This document shows positions 28,617 through 36,971 of a stretch of 64,000 nucleotides of DNA, one piece after another (position 1 is the stretch's first letter; each line of letters starts with the position of its first letter). The stretch is from Sphingobacterium zeae (GTDB taxonomy: Bacteria > Bacteroidota > Bacteroidia > Sphingobacteriales > Sphingobacteriaceae), in contig NZ_JAUTBA010000001.1 in the NCBI RefSeq assembly GCF_030818895.1, positions 372,001 to 436,000 on the forward strand, given 5' to 3'. A program made the position numbers and the translations under genes. The notes under the pieces are model-generated. The model was given only the letters and a program-made list of their open reading frames with translations. It was not told where the DNA came from and made no database searches.

Positions 28617-29813
28617 CTATTCGGGTAAGCTAATCTTACCCATACATACAGCGGGAGAATCTTTGATATCCGCTACATTGGATTTGTTGCCCGCTAGGGT
28701 TTCGTTTGCCAATAGCGCAAAGAGAACGGCTTCTTTTGCATCAGGATCTATACCTAATGTTGCAAAACTTTGCACCTTACACGCTGGTAAACTTGTTTTG
28801 ATATAATCAAACAGCAAAGGATTATGTAGCCCTCCGCCGCTGATATAAACGGCGATATCGGTTAGACCTTCAGTCTGGCTGCGAATTCCATTAACCATCG
28901 CTTGAGCAGCGAAACGATTAAGGGTAGCCATGACATCTTTGTGAGGCAGATCCGTTGTCTTAGAGCTATGCTGTGCTCGTTGGAGATAGATCAGATTAAA
29001 TAGTTCTGGGCCAGTAGTTTTTGGAAAGGGTAGTTTTAGAAACTCTTCCGCCAAAAGCTGATTCAATAAATCTTCATTTACACAGCCAGTTTTTGCCATC
29101 TGAGCATCCTTGTCCATTTCTGTATCAAAGTGCGTCTTCATGTATTGATTCATCATAGTATTTCCAGGGCCTAGGTCAGTAGCATATGCTTTTAACTTGG
29201 TTTGGTGGCTTGGGATAAATGTGAAATTAGAAATCCCTCCAATATTCAGTAAGAAACGATTTTCTGTCGGATGTGAAAAAAGTAGGTAGTCGCCATAAGC
29301 TGCTAAAGGTGCCCCCTCTCCCCCTGCAGCGATATGCTTCTGTCTAAAGTCTGATAGGGTTATGATACCTGTATGCACTGCAATATGATCCCCATCTCCG
29401 ATCTGTAAGGTACTATTTGGCCAATTTTGATCTTTTGTCAACGATTTGGGAGCATGGTAAACCGTCTGTCCATGACTGGCTATACAATCAATCTCACTGT
29501 TCGCAATATTCCATTGTTTTAAGGCTGCATTGATTAAATTTGCATGGGTTATTCCAATGTAGGCATTGAGTCCGGAAAAGAGCTGCTGATCGATATGGCG
29601 TTTTGCAAAAACTTCTCGAACTCGTGTCCTAAATTCGTCGTCGTACTCCATGGTAGAAAATTTCTCCAGCTGTATTTTTGTTATTTTTCCTGCATGCGCT
29701 ATGCGGCATAGTGCAATGTCTAACCCATCTAGTGAAGTGCCGGACATCAGGCCAATAATGAGTCGCGCTTTCTTTCGTGAAATTTGGTAAAGTCTTTCGA
29801 TTTGAAGATTCAT
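28617..29813 (-). CDS. anmK: Anhydro-N-acetylmuramic acid kinase
   Basis: AnmK hydrolyses the 1,6-anhydro ring and phosphorylates anhydroMurNAc to MurNAc-6-phosphate during cell-wall recycling. The 398-residue cytoplasmic protein has the N-terminal phosphate-binding motif GLMSGTSLDGLD near 20-31. IASHGQTVYHAP, LLNIGGISNF and ATDLGPGN are in the middle, and VYISGGGLHNP is near the C-terminus. It fits with the amidase and glucosaminidases at 35-40 kb that release such sugars, although those are not linked to it. It is divergent from gcvH. Confidence 0.95.
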   Translation of the reverse strand: MNLQIERLYQISRKKARLIIGLMSGTSLDGLDIALCRIAHAGKITKIQLEKFSTMEYDDEFRTRVREVFAKRHIDQQLFSGLNAYIGITHANLINAALKQWNIANSEIDCIASHGQTVYHAPKSLTKDQNWPNSTLQIGDGDHIAVHTGIITLSDFRQKHIAAGGEGAPLAAYGDYLLFSHPTENRFLLNIGGISNFTFIPSHQTKLKAYATDLGPGNTMMNQYMKTHFDTEMDKDAQMAKTGCVNEDLLNQLLAEEFLKLPFPKTTGPELFNLIYLQRAQHSSKTTDLPHKDVMATLNRFAAQAMVNGIRSQTEGLTDIAVYISGGGLHNPLLFDYIKTSLPACKVQSFATLGIDPDAKEAVLFALLANETLAGNKSNVADIKDSPAVCMGKISLPE

Positions 29814-29913
29814 AGCTTAAAATTAAGCACAAAAATGTTATGATGAATATCATTTTTGACAATTGAAGATATTTTGTAACTTCACGGCATTAAAAATCAA
29901 AAAATTAAATACA

Positions 29914-30294
29914 ATGAATTTTCCAGCAGAATTGAAATACACCAAAGATCACGAATGGATTCGTGTTGAAGGTGATGAAGCAGTTGTAGGGATTACTGAT
30001 TTCGCTCAACGTGAATTGGGAGACATCGTTTTTGTTGACATTAACACTGTAGGTGATGAAATTGCCGCAAATGAAGTTTTCGGAACAATTGAAGCGGTAA
30101 AAACTGTTTCTGATTTGTTTTTGCCTGTATCAGCTACAATTTTATCTGTGAATGAGGCTATTGATGCATCTCCTGAGTTGGTCAATTCTGATCCGTATGG
30201 AGAAGGTTGGATTGTTCGTATTAAATTGAACAACGCTGCTGATGTAGACGCTTTGTTAACCGCTGAACAATACAAAGAAGAGATTAATGCGTAG
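29914..30294 (+). CDS. gcvH: Glycine cleavage system H protein
   Basis: The 126-residue lipoyl carrier shuttles the aminomethyl group between the P, T and L proteins of glycine cleavage. [34 protein letters not shown] is at the N-terminus, and the lipoylated Lys lies in [12 protein letters not shown] near 62. The longer open frame from 29863 adds 17 residues foreign to the family, so MNFPAELKY is chosen. No other gcv gene is nearby. A strong terminator follows at once, so it is monocistronic. Confidence 0.95.
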   Translation: MNFPAELKYTKDHEWIRVEGDEAVVGITDFAQRELGDIVFVDINTVGDEIAANEVFGTIEAVKTVSDLFLPVSATILSVNEAIDASPELVNSDPYGEGWIVRIKLNNAADVDALLTAEQYKEEINA

Positions 30295-30313
30295 TTTTAA
30301 AACTATCTATATG

Positions 30314-30344
30314 AAATAGGGACCAACAGGTCCCTATTTTTTTG
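30314..30344 (+). terminator. Rho-independent terminator of gcvH
   Basis: AAATAGGGACC-AACA-GGTCCCTATTT followed by further T residues. Confidence 0.94.
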
Positions 30345-30358
30345 TTCTAATTGAGGGT

Positions 30359-31114
30359 TTATTGACTTTTTAATGTGGTCTTTATTTTGGCTTCCGGCAT
30401 GTCTACATCGCTTATCATTTCAGTTGCCTTGGTAAGACAGGTTTTTTTATCCAAAACATAAAAACCTTGGAGATTACCGACCTGGTTTGCATCAGGGCCA
30501 AACATCTTTCCTTCCACATTTACTTTGTAACCAAGCTCATTTGCCTCGATTAATGTCATTTTGCTTTCTACCATTATTCCTGAATCATCAGATTCTGTTT
30601 TTGATGTCCATGAATCTCCGATGGTAACAGGTTGTTCAGGTAATACAGTGCTGATATTTTCGAACATACTTTTGTCAAACGGCATATTGATTCCTTCAGG
30701 TAATTTGATATCCGATGACTTACCAAGTTGGTTTACATTGAAGGTTATATTATTTTCTAGCAGCTTGCCTAACGTCGCATGCATCTGTTTAGAAAAATCA
30801 TTAGCTTCTGGATTTTTTGAGTCATATGCCATGTCCATTCCTGCCATATTCATTTTCATATTGATTCTTGTGTATTTTAAATCAAATGCGAATGAATCAT
30901 CTTTTGTTGCTGTATTGGTTATATCAAACCCCATGTTGAGATCTGTAGTCATTTTTTGACCAGCGGCATCGATGTCCATGGTCATACTCAGATTTTGTGA
31001 AATCTTTTTTCCTGCATCGGGATTTACGCGTAGTGTATATTTCTGTTGTGCGGAAGCCGCGAGAACAAAGAAAGCAAATACCGCGATCAATGAGGTTATT
31101 CTTAATTTTTTCAT
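30359..31114 (-). CDS. Secreted DUF6263-like protein
   Basis: A 251-residue protein with a clear signal peptide (MKKLRITSLIAVFAFFVLAASAQQ). The mature part is beta-rich, with alternating Met/Asp-rich strands (TMDIDAAGQKM, MKMNMAGMDMAY). A conserved-looking PVTIGDSW segment near 165-172 precedes a repeated K-x-T tail. It resembles DUF6263/lipoprotein-carrier-like folds, which I cannot confirm. It lies between a gcvH terminator and the pdhB terminator, so it is transcribed alone. The envelope function is unknown. Confidence 0.7.
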   Translation of the reverse strand: MKKLRITSLIAVFAFFVLAASAQQKYTLRVNPDAGKKISQNLSMTMDIDAAGQKMTTDLNMGFDITNTATKDDSFAFDLKYTRINMKMNMAGMDMAYDSKNPEANDFSKQMHATLGKLLENNITFNVNQLGKSSDIKLPEGINMPFDKSMFENISTVLPEQPVTIGDSWTSKTESDDSGIMVESKMTLIEANELGYKVNVEGKMFGPDANQVGNLQGFYVLDKKTCLTKATEMISDVDMPEAKIKTTLKSQ

Positions 31115-31167
31115 ATCTATAATTTTTATGTTTCTATCAGTAATAATTGGGCAATTTAAATATATAA

Positions 31168-31201
31168 AAAAATCCCTTCTACGTAGTAAAAGGGATTTGG
31201 G
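31168..31201 (-). terminator. Rho-independent terminator of pdhB
   Basis: On the minus strand AAATCCCTT pairs with AAGGGATTT and is followed by a T run. It lies 20 nt beyond the pdhB stop. Confidence 0.85.
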
Positions 31202-31221
31202 TTTTTTATAATTAACAAAAA

Positions 31222-32208
31222 TTACTTTTTGATATAAGATACTTCTTTAACAGCTTTTACAACTTTTTCGACGCTAGGCAGAGCCGCTTCGATTAATGTT
31301 GGTGCGTAAGGAAGGGGTACATCTGCACAATTTACGCGTATTACAGGCGCATCTAGGTAGTCAAATGCATTGCGTTGAACATTGAATGCTAAATCTGTAG
31401 AAATAGATGCCAATGGCCATGCTTCTTCTACAATCACTAAGCGATTGGTTTTCTTAACAGATGCGATGATTGTTGGGTAATCAATTGGACGTACAGAACG
31501 CAAATCGATTAATTCAACGCTGATACCTTCTTTTTTCAATTCTTCCACTGCAGGAATGACAACGCGAGGAAGCATTTTACCGAAAGATACAACCGTTACA
31601 TCTGTACCTTCCTGGATAATATTTGCTTTTCCGATTTCCAAGTAATATTCTTCTTCAGGAACTTGCCCTTTATCGCCGTACATTACTTCAGACTCCATAA
31701 AGATGACAGGATCTGGATCTATAATCGATGATTTTAATAAACCTTTAGCTTCATATGGGTTAGAAGGGACCACGACTTTTAAACCTGGTGTATTTGCAAA
31801 CCAGTTCTCGAAGTTTTGAGAGTGTTGAGCTGCAAGTTGGCCAGCATTTCCTGTAGGACCACGAAAGACCATTGGAATAGAGAACTGTCCACCACTCATT
31901 GAGTGGATTTTTGCAGCTGCATTGATCACTTGGTCGATAGCAACAAGTGAAAAATTGAATGTCATGAATTCAACAATTGGCTTCAAACCATTCATTGCAG
32001 CACCAACAGCAATACCCGCAAAACCAAGTTCAGCAATAGGTGTATCAATGATACGTTTTGCGCCGAACTCATCAAGCATACCCTGACTCACTTTGTAAGC
32101 TCCGTTATACTCAGCAACTTCTTCTCCTAATAAAAATATTTTGTCGTCTTTACGCATTTCTTCGTTCATTGCTTCACGAAGTGCTTCTCTGAATTGTATT
32201 TCTCTCAT
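31222..32208 (-). CDS. pdhB: Pyruvate dehydrogenase E1 component, beta subunit
   Basis: The beta subunit of the alpha2beta2 E1 enzyme, which decarboxylates pyruvate with ThDP and passes the acetyl group to E2. The 328-residue protein begins MREIQFREALREAMNEEM. It shows the ThDP-binding GEEVAEYNGAYKVSQGM near 28-45, FRGPTGNAGQLAAQHSQNFE near 114-133 and the transketolase C-domain SVRPIDYPTI. The match is to PDH rather than branched-chain or acetoin E1 beta. No alpha subunit or E2 is adjacent, so the complex is encoded at separate loci. Confidence 0.93.
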   Translation of the reverse strand: MREIQFREALREAMNEEMRKDDKIFLLGEEVAEYNGAYKVSQGMLDEFGAKRIIDTPIAELGFAGIAVGAAMNGLKPIVEFMTFNFSLVAIDQVINAAAKIHSMSGGQFSIPMVFRGPTGNAGQLAAQHSQNFENWFANTPGLKVVVPSNPYEAKGLLKSSIIDPDPVIFMESEVMYGDKGQVPEEEYYLEIGKANIIQEGTDVTVVSFGKMLPRVVIPAVEELKKEGISVELIDLRSVRPIDYPTIIASVKKTNRLVIVEEAWPLASISTDLAFNVQRNAFDYLDAPVIRVNCADVPLPYAPTLIEAALPSVEKVVKAVKEVSYIKK

Positions 32209-32239
32209 CAGTTGTAAAATAGTGTCAATTTTTAGATTA

Positions 32240-32247
32240 CAAATCTA
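32240..32247 (-). promoter_or_regulatory. Candidate -7 box of pdhB
   Basis: Minus-strand TAGATTTG fits TAnnTTTG, 31 nt before the pdhB ATG. Confidence 0.4.
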
Positions 32248-32331
32248 CTATTTAAAATTGATATTTTGAAGATTTGAACACGCTAATTGTATAGTTTTAT
32301 GTCATTTTTTAAGATGTAAATGACTTTCATA

Positions 32332-32973
32332 TTAAATTTTTAAATATAAGTTGCTCAGATATTCCAATGTTTTTATAAGTGCCTTATTACTATTCATGAT
32401 AGCTAACGGAATGTTCCACGTGGCACGGTTCCTTTTTTCTACGTAATTCGAAACACCGCGAATCTCTATAACGGGAACAGTCATTTTGTCCGCAGCATAG
32501 AAAACAGCAGCTCCCTCCATACTTTCTACGAGACTATTGGGATGGAGCTTTTGAACTTTTTCGATGCTTTCTGTATGACCATGTACTTTGTTTACGGTAA
32601 TGCCCTCACCCTGTTTTAGAAATGGAAGACGAAGCTCTTTGTCAGCTAATGAGCAGGAGGAAAATTTAGACTTTCCGTAGCCCAATTGATCTATTGGAAT
32701 AAAGTTATGACCGTCTTCCGCCCCAAGCTCAACGAATGACTCTGAAACCACTTGGATGACTGAACCTATTTCAACATGCCGATCCAGACATCCCCCTATT
32801 CCTATATTAATAAGAAGATCATATTTTTTTTCATGAAGTGCTCTTCCTAGCGCAAAGGCTGTGGCCACCATGCCAACACCAGTGATGAGGGTATCGCATC
32901 GATCGTATGTTGACGCCACTTCCAGGAACGGCTGCAATTCAAATGAAGTAGCCGCAATAACTAATATTCTCAT
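32332..32973 (-). CDS. mqnB: Futalosine hydrolase (MqnB-like nucleosidase)
   Basis: Of the MTA/SAH-nucleosidase superfamily, 213 residues. MRILVIAATSFELQPF opens it. TGVGMVATAFALG and NIGIGGCLD form the ribose site, and SMEGAAVFYAAD carries the catalytic region. The end RGVSNYVEKRNRATWNIPLAI is characteristic of futalosine hydrolase, which releases hypoxanthine in the alternative menaquinone pathway. Initiation at 32973 removes 29 non-family residues of the longer frame. No other mqn gene is in the window. An MTA/SAH nucleosidase role cannot be fully excluded. Confidence 0.87.
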   Translation of the reverse strand: MRILVIAATSFELQPFLEVASTYDRCDTLITGVGMVATAFALGRALHEKKYDLLINIGIGGCLDRHVEIGSVIQVVSESFVELGAEDGHNFIPIDQLGYGKSKFSSCSLADKELRLPFLKQGEGITVNKVHGHTESIEKVQKLHPNSLVESMEGAAVFYAADKMTVPVIEIRGVSNYVEKRNRATWNIPLAIMNSNKALIKTLEYLSNLYLKI

Positions 32974-33016
32974 GACGAACTCTTTTTTGAGGGAAAAATA
33001 CAAATTATCTTGCGCG

Positions 33017-33024
33017 CAAAAGTA
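33017..33024 (-). promoter_or_regulatory. Candidate -7 box of mqnB
   Basis: Minus-strand TACTTTTG fits TAnnTTTG, 43 nt before the preferred mqnB start and inside the longer open frame. Confidence 0.35.
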
Positions 33025-33253
33025 TTTTAAAACAAAATATAGTACTTGGTATTCTTCCAACTGACAGATCTGACTTTGATTTTATACATAGGATGATTTG
33101 GCTTTTGCTAACAATATCATTGCTGATAAGAGCGGTGAAACGGCATTCTTTTCAGCATTTAAAAGTTAGGAGTAGCCACTGCTTTATTATACATTAATAG
33201 CGATTTAATAGCTATTTAGTTTAGCTTTTAAATAGGGATAATATAGGTTATAC

Positions 33254-33298
33254 CTAAACTAACCCTAAGCTAACCCTAAGCTAACCCTAAACTAAACC
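33254..33298. repeat. 11-bp tandem repeat, four copies
   Basis: Unit CTAAGCTAACC: CTAAACTAACC (33254), CTAAGCTAACC (33265), CTAAGCTAACC (33276), then CTAAACTAAACC (33287). TAGTTTAG at about 33218-33225 is the inverse of CTAAACTA, so a hairpin with the first unit is possible. It sits in the roughly 500-bp gene-free gap between mqnB and the PTPS-like gene. I see no other feature there besides a -7 box at its right end. Confidence 0.85.
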
Positions 33299-33546
33299 TA
33301 ACTAAAAACGCGATCAAATAATAAGAAAAATTACGTAAAAGAGCCAATACTATATAAAAACTGCTATTCTCATAAAGAGTAAGCAACGTTCGGTTTCAAA
33401 TTTTAGCCATGCGTTCTCTAATAGTTAAGACTTAGACTACGGAACTTTTATCGGTTTTGAATGAGGAATGGTATAAGCACTTCATTATATTACGGTATTC
33501 TGACGGCATTCCTCAAATTGAAATGTTAAAATTGCGCCTAAAGCCT

Positions 33547-33554
33547 TATCTTTG
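33547..33554 (+). promoter_or_regulatory. Candidate -7 box of the PTPS-like gene
   Basis: TATCTTTG fits TAnnTTTG and ends 7 nt before the ATG at 33562. Its position argues against the upstream start at 33457. Confidence 0.45.
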
Positions 33555-33561
33555 TATTATT

Positions 33562-33975
33562 ATGGTATTTATAACTCGTCGTGAACGTTTCTGTGCTGCG
33601 CACAAGCTCTATCGTGAAGACTGGAGTGAGGAGCAGAATGAACAGGTTTTTGGTCTTTGTGCCAATCCAAATTGGCATGGACATAATTATGATCTTTATG
33701 TCACAGTTAAAGGAAATGTTAATCCAGAAACTGGTTTTTTGATTGACCTAAAGATGATGAAGGAAATTATCAATCGTAGCATCATCGATAAGGTAGACCA
33801 CCGTAATTTTAATTTAGATGTTGATTTTATGCAGGGTGTGATGGCTTCAACTGAAAATATCGCAATCGAGATATTTAAGATTCTAAAACCCTTGTTTGAT
33901 GAACAGGGAGTAATTTTACATAGTGTCCGTTTGCACGAAACAGAAAATAATTACGTCGAATATTTTGGCGATTAA
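33562..33975 (+). CDS. 6-pyruvoyl-tetrahydropterin synthase / QueD family protein
   Basis: A T-fold enzyme of 137 residues that converts dihydroneopterin triphosphate, the GTP cyclohydrolase product. The zinc ligands are His14 (CAAH), His39 and His41 (HGH). The catalytic Cys33 is in CANPNWHGH, i.e. five residues between Cys and HGH. From family knowledge, queuosine-type QueD usually has CxxxHGH while tetrahydropterin synthases have the longer spacing. So the biopterin-type reaction is at least as likely as queuosine synthesis. folE follows after 28 nt, giving the two first steps of the pathway together. The start at MVFITRRERF gives the family length. Confidence 0.88.
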   Translation: MVFITRRERFCAAHKLYREDWSEEQNEQVFGLCANPNWHGHNYDLYVTVKGNVNPETGFLIDLKMMKEIINRSIIDKVDHRNFNLDVDFMQGVMASTENIAIEIFKILKPLFDEQGVILHSVRLHETENNYVEYFGD

Positions 33976-34003
33976 ACTTTAATACATTTAAATAGTAGAA
34001 ACT

Positions 34004-34633
34004 ATGAGTCAGCACTCATTTGACAACGAAGAGTTGGATGGATATATTAAGATCGACAAATACAATACTGAAAAGGTAGAACGAATCGCTTCTCATTATA
34101 CCGATATATTGGCATGTCTTGGGGAAGATCCCAAGCGTGAAGGTTTAGTAAAGACGCCAGAGCGTGTTGCGAAAGCGTTGCAATTTTTGACACATGGCTA
34201 TGATATTGATGCTGGAGAGGTATTACGTGGAGCGATGTTTGAAGAAGACTATAGTCAAATGGTTGTCGTCAAAGATATTGAAGTCTATTCTCTTTGTGAA
34301 CACCACATGTTGCCTTTTTTCGGTAAAGCCCATATAGCTTATATTCCTAACGGACATATTGTTGGATTGAGTAAAATACCTCGTGTCGTTGATATTTTTG
34401 CACGTCGTCTTCAGGTTCAGGAGAGGCTCACTAATGAAATCAGGGACTGTATCCAAGAAACTTTGGGGGCGCTGGGCGTAGCTGTAGTCATGGAATGTAA
34501 ACACATGTGTATGGCAATGCGGGGCGTACAGAAACAAAATTCTGTGACAACAACTTCTGCATTTACAGGAGCTTTTCAAAATGATGTAACGCGATCCGAA
34601 TTCTTACGCTTGATCACAGCTGATCTTGCGTAA
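34004..34633 (+). CDS. folE: GTP cyclohydrolase I
   Basis: FolE converts GTP to 7,8-dihydroneopterin triphosphate, the entry to folate, biopterin and queuosine routes. The 209-residue protein shows the zinc and catalytic signature [21 protein letters not shown] near 94-114. [23 protein letters not shown] follows near 119-141. The third zinc Cys is in [13 protein letters not shown] near 163-175. It is probably co-transcribed with the PTPS-like gene upstream and ended by a strong terminator. Confidence 0.96.
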   Translation: MSQHSFDNEELDGYIKIDKYNTEKVERIASHYTDILACLGEDPKREGLVKTPERVAKALQFLTHGYDIDAGEVLRGAMFEEDYSQMVVVKDIEVYSLCEHHMLPFFGKAHIAYIPNGHIVGLSKIPRVVDIFARRLQVQERLTNEIRDCIQETLGALGVAVVMECKHMCMAMRGVQKQNSVTTTSAFTGAFQNDVTRSEFLRLITADLA

Positions 34634-34654
34634 TACCGTTATGGTGTAGTAATA

Positions 34655-34693
34655 AAAAAGCCTTCTAAAATATCATATTTTAGAAGGCTTTTT
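34655..34693 (+). terminator. Rho-independent terminator of folE
   Basis: AAAAAGCCTTCTAAAATAT pairs with its complement across a 2-base loop and ends in a T run, about 20 bp after the stop. Confidence 0.94.
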
Positions 34694-34858
34694 ATTTGGG
34701 GAAATTGTGATCTGAAATAAAATTTTAAAATTGACGATGTTGGGTTTTTATGCATTTGAGGCAATTTTAAAAAAACGTCCTTTACAAAAGGTTTATTGTA
34801 TTTGATTGATAATCAGGTTTTAGTAAAAAAAAGTTTTTATACTAAATATGTTTTTTGG

Positions 34859-34866
34859 TACCTTTG
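34859..34866 (+). promoter_or_regulatory. Candidate -7 box of the O-methyltransferase
   Basis: TACCTTTG followed by CGG fits the Bacteroidota -7 box and ends 5 nt before the ATG at 34872. It lies inside the longer open frame beginning at 34848. Confidence 0.5.
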
Positions 34867-34871
34867 CGGTT

Positions 34872-35507
34872 ATGGAAATTGTTCACAGCGATTTAGAGTC
34901 CTATTTGGAACATACTACAGACGAAGAAAATTCGTTACTGAAAATGGTAAATCGGGACACTTATTTGAAGGAAACAATGCCCCATATGTTATCTGGACAT
35001 TACCAGGGAAGAGTTCTTTCTTTATTGAGTAAATTGGTTGCTCCCAAGCGTATTTTAGAGATAGGGACTTTTACGGGATACGCAACTTTATGTCTCGCTG
35101 AAGGGCTTAAGGAAGATGGTCTATTACATACCATTGATATCAATGCAGAGCAGCAAGAAAGGGTTCAAGGTTATTTTGATGAATCGCCATTTGCTGACAA
35201 AATCAGGTATCACATTGGCGATGCGGCGGTGATACTACCTACATTGAATGAAACATTCGATCTAGTATTTATCGACGCAGACAAGAAGAGAAATTTATTT
35301 TATTTCGAAACGATAATAAATCAAGTCCCGTCTGGGGGACTTATTTTGATTGACAATGTCTTATGGAAAGGTAAGGTATTGGATTCAAAACCAGACAACC
35401 AAACAAAGCAGATCATTGATTTGAATGCACGTTTAGCTCAGGACAAGCGCGTAGAAAAGGTGATATTACCAATTCGAGACGGACTTTTTGTATTACGCAA
35501 GAAGTAA
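34872..35507 (+). CDS. O-methyltransferase (COMT-like, SAM-dependent)
   Basis: A 211-residue class I methyltransferase of the catechol/caffeoyl-CoA O-methyltransferase type. SAM motif I is LEIGTFTGYATLCLAEGL near 62-79. HTIDIN is near 88-93, and FDLVFIDADKKRN near 131-143 carries the metal-binding Asp residues. IDNVLWKGKV lies near 164-173. Starting at MEIVHSDLESYL gives the common family N-terminus and avoids eight extra residues upstream of a -7 box. The substrate is unknown. Glucosaminidase genes follow on the same strand after 22 nt. Confidence 0.88.
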   Translation: MEIVHSDLESYLEHTTDEENSLLKMVNRDTYLKETMPHMLSGHYQGRVLSLLSKLVAPKRILEIGTFTGYATLCLAEGLKEDGLLHTIDINAEQQERVQGYFDESPFADKIRYHIGDAAVILPTLNETFDLVFIDADKKRNLFYFETIINQVPSGGLILIDNVLWKGKVLDSKPDNQTKQIIDLNARLAQDKRVEKVILPIRDGLFVLRKK

Positions 35508-35529
35508 TTTGTGAACTAAAACATTCTTC

Positions 35530-36054
35530 ATGAATTTAAAACAATTAAAAAGCTTTGTACTGATACTAGCTTTGGGAACTTTTGGATTAACAAAGGTTTC
35601 GGCTCAAAGTAATGCGGCATATGTCGATAAGTACAGTCCAATAGCAAAAGAAATGATGGAGGAACATGGTGTTCCCGCATCGGTTATCTTAGCCATCGCC
35701 ATGCATGAAAGCGGAAATGGTGGTAGCAGGGTAGCAAAGAATTTGAATAACCATTTTGGTGTCAAAGGAAAGAACAATAGTACCGTTATTCGGTCAGCTT
35801 ACAAAGGTTATCGGTCAGTATTGGACTCGTATGATGATTTTGTAGGAATAGTGAAAAGAAAAAAGACTACTCAAAGTCTTTTTGATAAACATCCGGGTGA
35901 AAAATACGAGGCTTGGGTAAAAGCGATAGCTCGTTCGGGGTACTCGACGAGTAAAGGTTGGACTGCAAAAGTACTCGCTACAATTAGACAATATCATTTG
36001 GATATGTTTGATCATGATGCTAAGCAAAACAAATTCTCGTCAACAAAAAAATAA
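35530..36054 (+). CDS. Exported glucosaminidase-domain protein, copy 1
   Basis: A 174-residue protein with a signal peptide ending near KVSAQ (about residue 26) and a single GH73-type glucosaminidase domain. The catalytic Glu lies in AIAMHESGNGG near 55-65, followed by NLNNHFGVKG and the YKGYRSVLDSYDDFV motif. It is predicted to cut between GlcNAc and MurNAc in peptidoglycan. A shared NHFG(V/I)K segment and layout make it a paralogue of the next gene, without LysM. It is 22 nt before that gene. Confidence 0.9.
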   Translation: MNLKQLKSFVLILALGTFGLTKVSAQSNAAYVDKYSPIAKEMMEEHGVPASVILAIAMHESGNGGSRVAKNLNNHFGVKGKNNSTVIRSAYKGYRSVLDSYDDFVGIVKRKKTTQSLFDKHPGEKYEAWVKAIARSGYSTSKGWTAKVLATIRQYHLDMFDHDAKQNKFSSTKK

Positions 36055-36076
36055 GCACTAAGCACAACATTACTGC

Positions 36077-36910
36077 ATGAAGAAGTTTTTTTATGGCATG
36101 TTTGTACTCATGATGTTGGTTACATCATGTTCAAGTCGGAGGGGCACGTTATCGTCCCCTAAATCTGGCTCCAATTCAAAAACTTCTTCATCTCCTTCTG
36201 TTGGGCGGCCCACCATGGCAGGGAACGATTACATCAGTCATTACAAACAGGTGGCCATTGCAGAAATGAACAGATACGGTATCCCCGCCAGCATTAAACT
36301 TGCTCAGGCACTGCTTGAATCGGGCAATGGGAATAGTTATCTGGCGCGTGAGGCGAATAATCATTTTGGTATTAAATGTGGCGGAGTGTGGAAAGGAAAA
36401 TCCGTAACCCGCCCTGATGATAATATTAATGATTGCTTTCGTGTTTATGACAGTCCCGAACAATCGTTTCGAGATCATTCTGAATTTCTGTTGAGACCTC
36501 GGTATGCAGCGCTCTTTAAATTGGATAAGAATGATTATAAAGGTTGGGCTAAAGGCTTGAAAGCAGCCGGGTACGCCACCAATCCACGTTATCCCGAATT
36601 GCTCATCGAAATGATCGAAAGATATCATCTTGATCAATACGACCGCGGTGAATCGCCGCGTGAAAAAGTTGTTCGAGAAGAAACGGTGCAGGTAGAAATC
36701 GTTCAGAATGTACAAGAAGCCCCCCCCTCGGTTGTAAAAACAGAAGCCATCAAGAGCCCCGTAGCCATGCGTATTCATGAGGTTAAAGCTCAAGATACGT
36801 TGTATTCCCTCAGTAAGCTATATAATGTATCTGTCGATCAGATTAAGGCTTTGAATGGTCTTACCGATGATGCGCTATCGTTGGGTCAGCTTTTGGTTAT
36901 ATCTAAATAG
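36077..36910 (+). CDS. Lipoprotein glucosaminidase with C-terminal LysM
   Basis: A 277-residue lipoprotein with lipobox VTSC near residue 18 and a Ser-rich linker (20-50). A GH73-type glucosaminidase domain spans about 55-200, with catalytic Glu in QALLESGNGNS and NNHFGIKCGG after it. A charged spacer leads to a LysM domain at about 232-277 (HEVKAQDTLYSLSKLYNVSVDQIKALNGL), which binds peptidoglycan glycan. It is likely anchored in the outer membrane and acts on the wall during growth or separation. It lies in an envelope gene block with related hydrolases. Confidence 0.93.
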   Translation: MKKFFYGMFVLMMLVTSCSSRRGTLSSPKSGSNSKTSSSPSVGRPTMAGNDYISHYKQVAIAEMNRYGIPASIKLAQALLESGNGNSYLAREANNHFGIKCGGVWKGKSVTRPDDNINDCFRVYDSPEQSFRDHSEFLLRPRYAALFKLDKNDYKGWAKGLKAAGYATNPRYPELLIEMIERYHLDQYDRGESPREKVVREETVQVEIVQNVQEAPPSVVKTEAIKSPVAMRIHEVKAQDTLYSLSKLYNVSVDQIKALNGLTDDALSLGQLLVISK

Positions 36911-36971
36911 TTACGTTTTAAAAGATGTTAAATATTTCACTTTTGTATCGCTATATAGTAGTTTTACGATA

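Noticed and set aside
32412..32427. parS-like 16-mer inside mqnB
   Set aside because: TGTTCCACGTGGCACG matches only 13 of 16 and lies in coding sequence; the palindromic CCACGTGG core explains it.
33241..33310. Telomere-like CCCTAA appearance of the 11-bp repeat
   Set aside because: The CCCTAA hexamers are by-products of the 11-bp unit; nothing suggests a linear chromosome end.
36188..36793. 201-codon antisense frame
   Set aside because: Lies wholly inside the LysM glucosaminidase gene on the opposite strand; composition is typical of a shadow frame.
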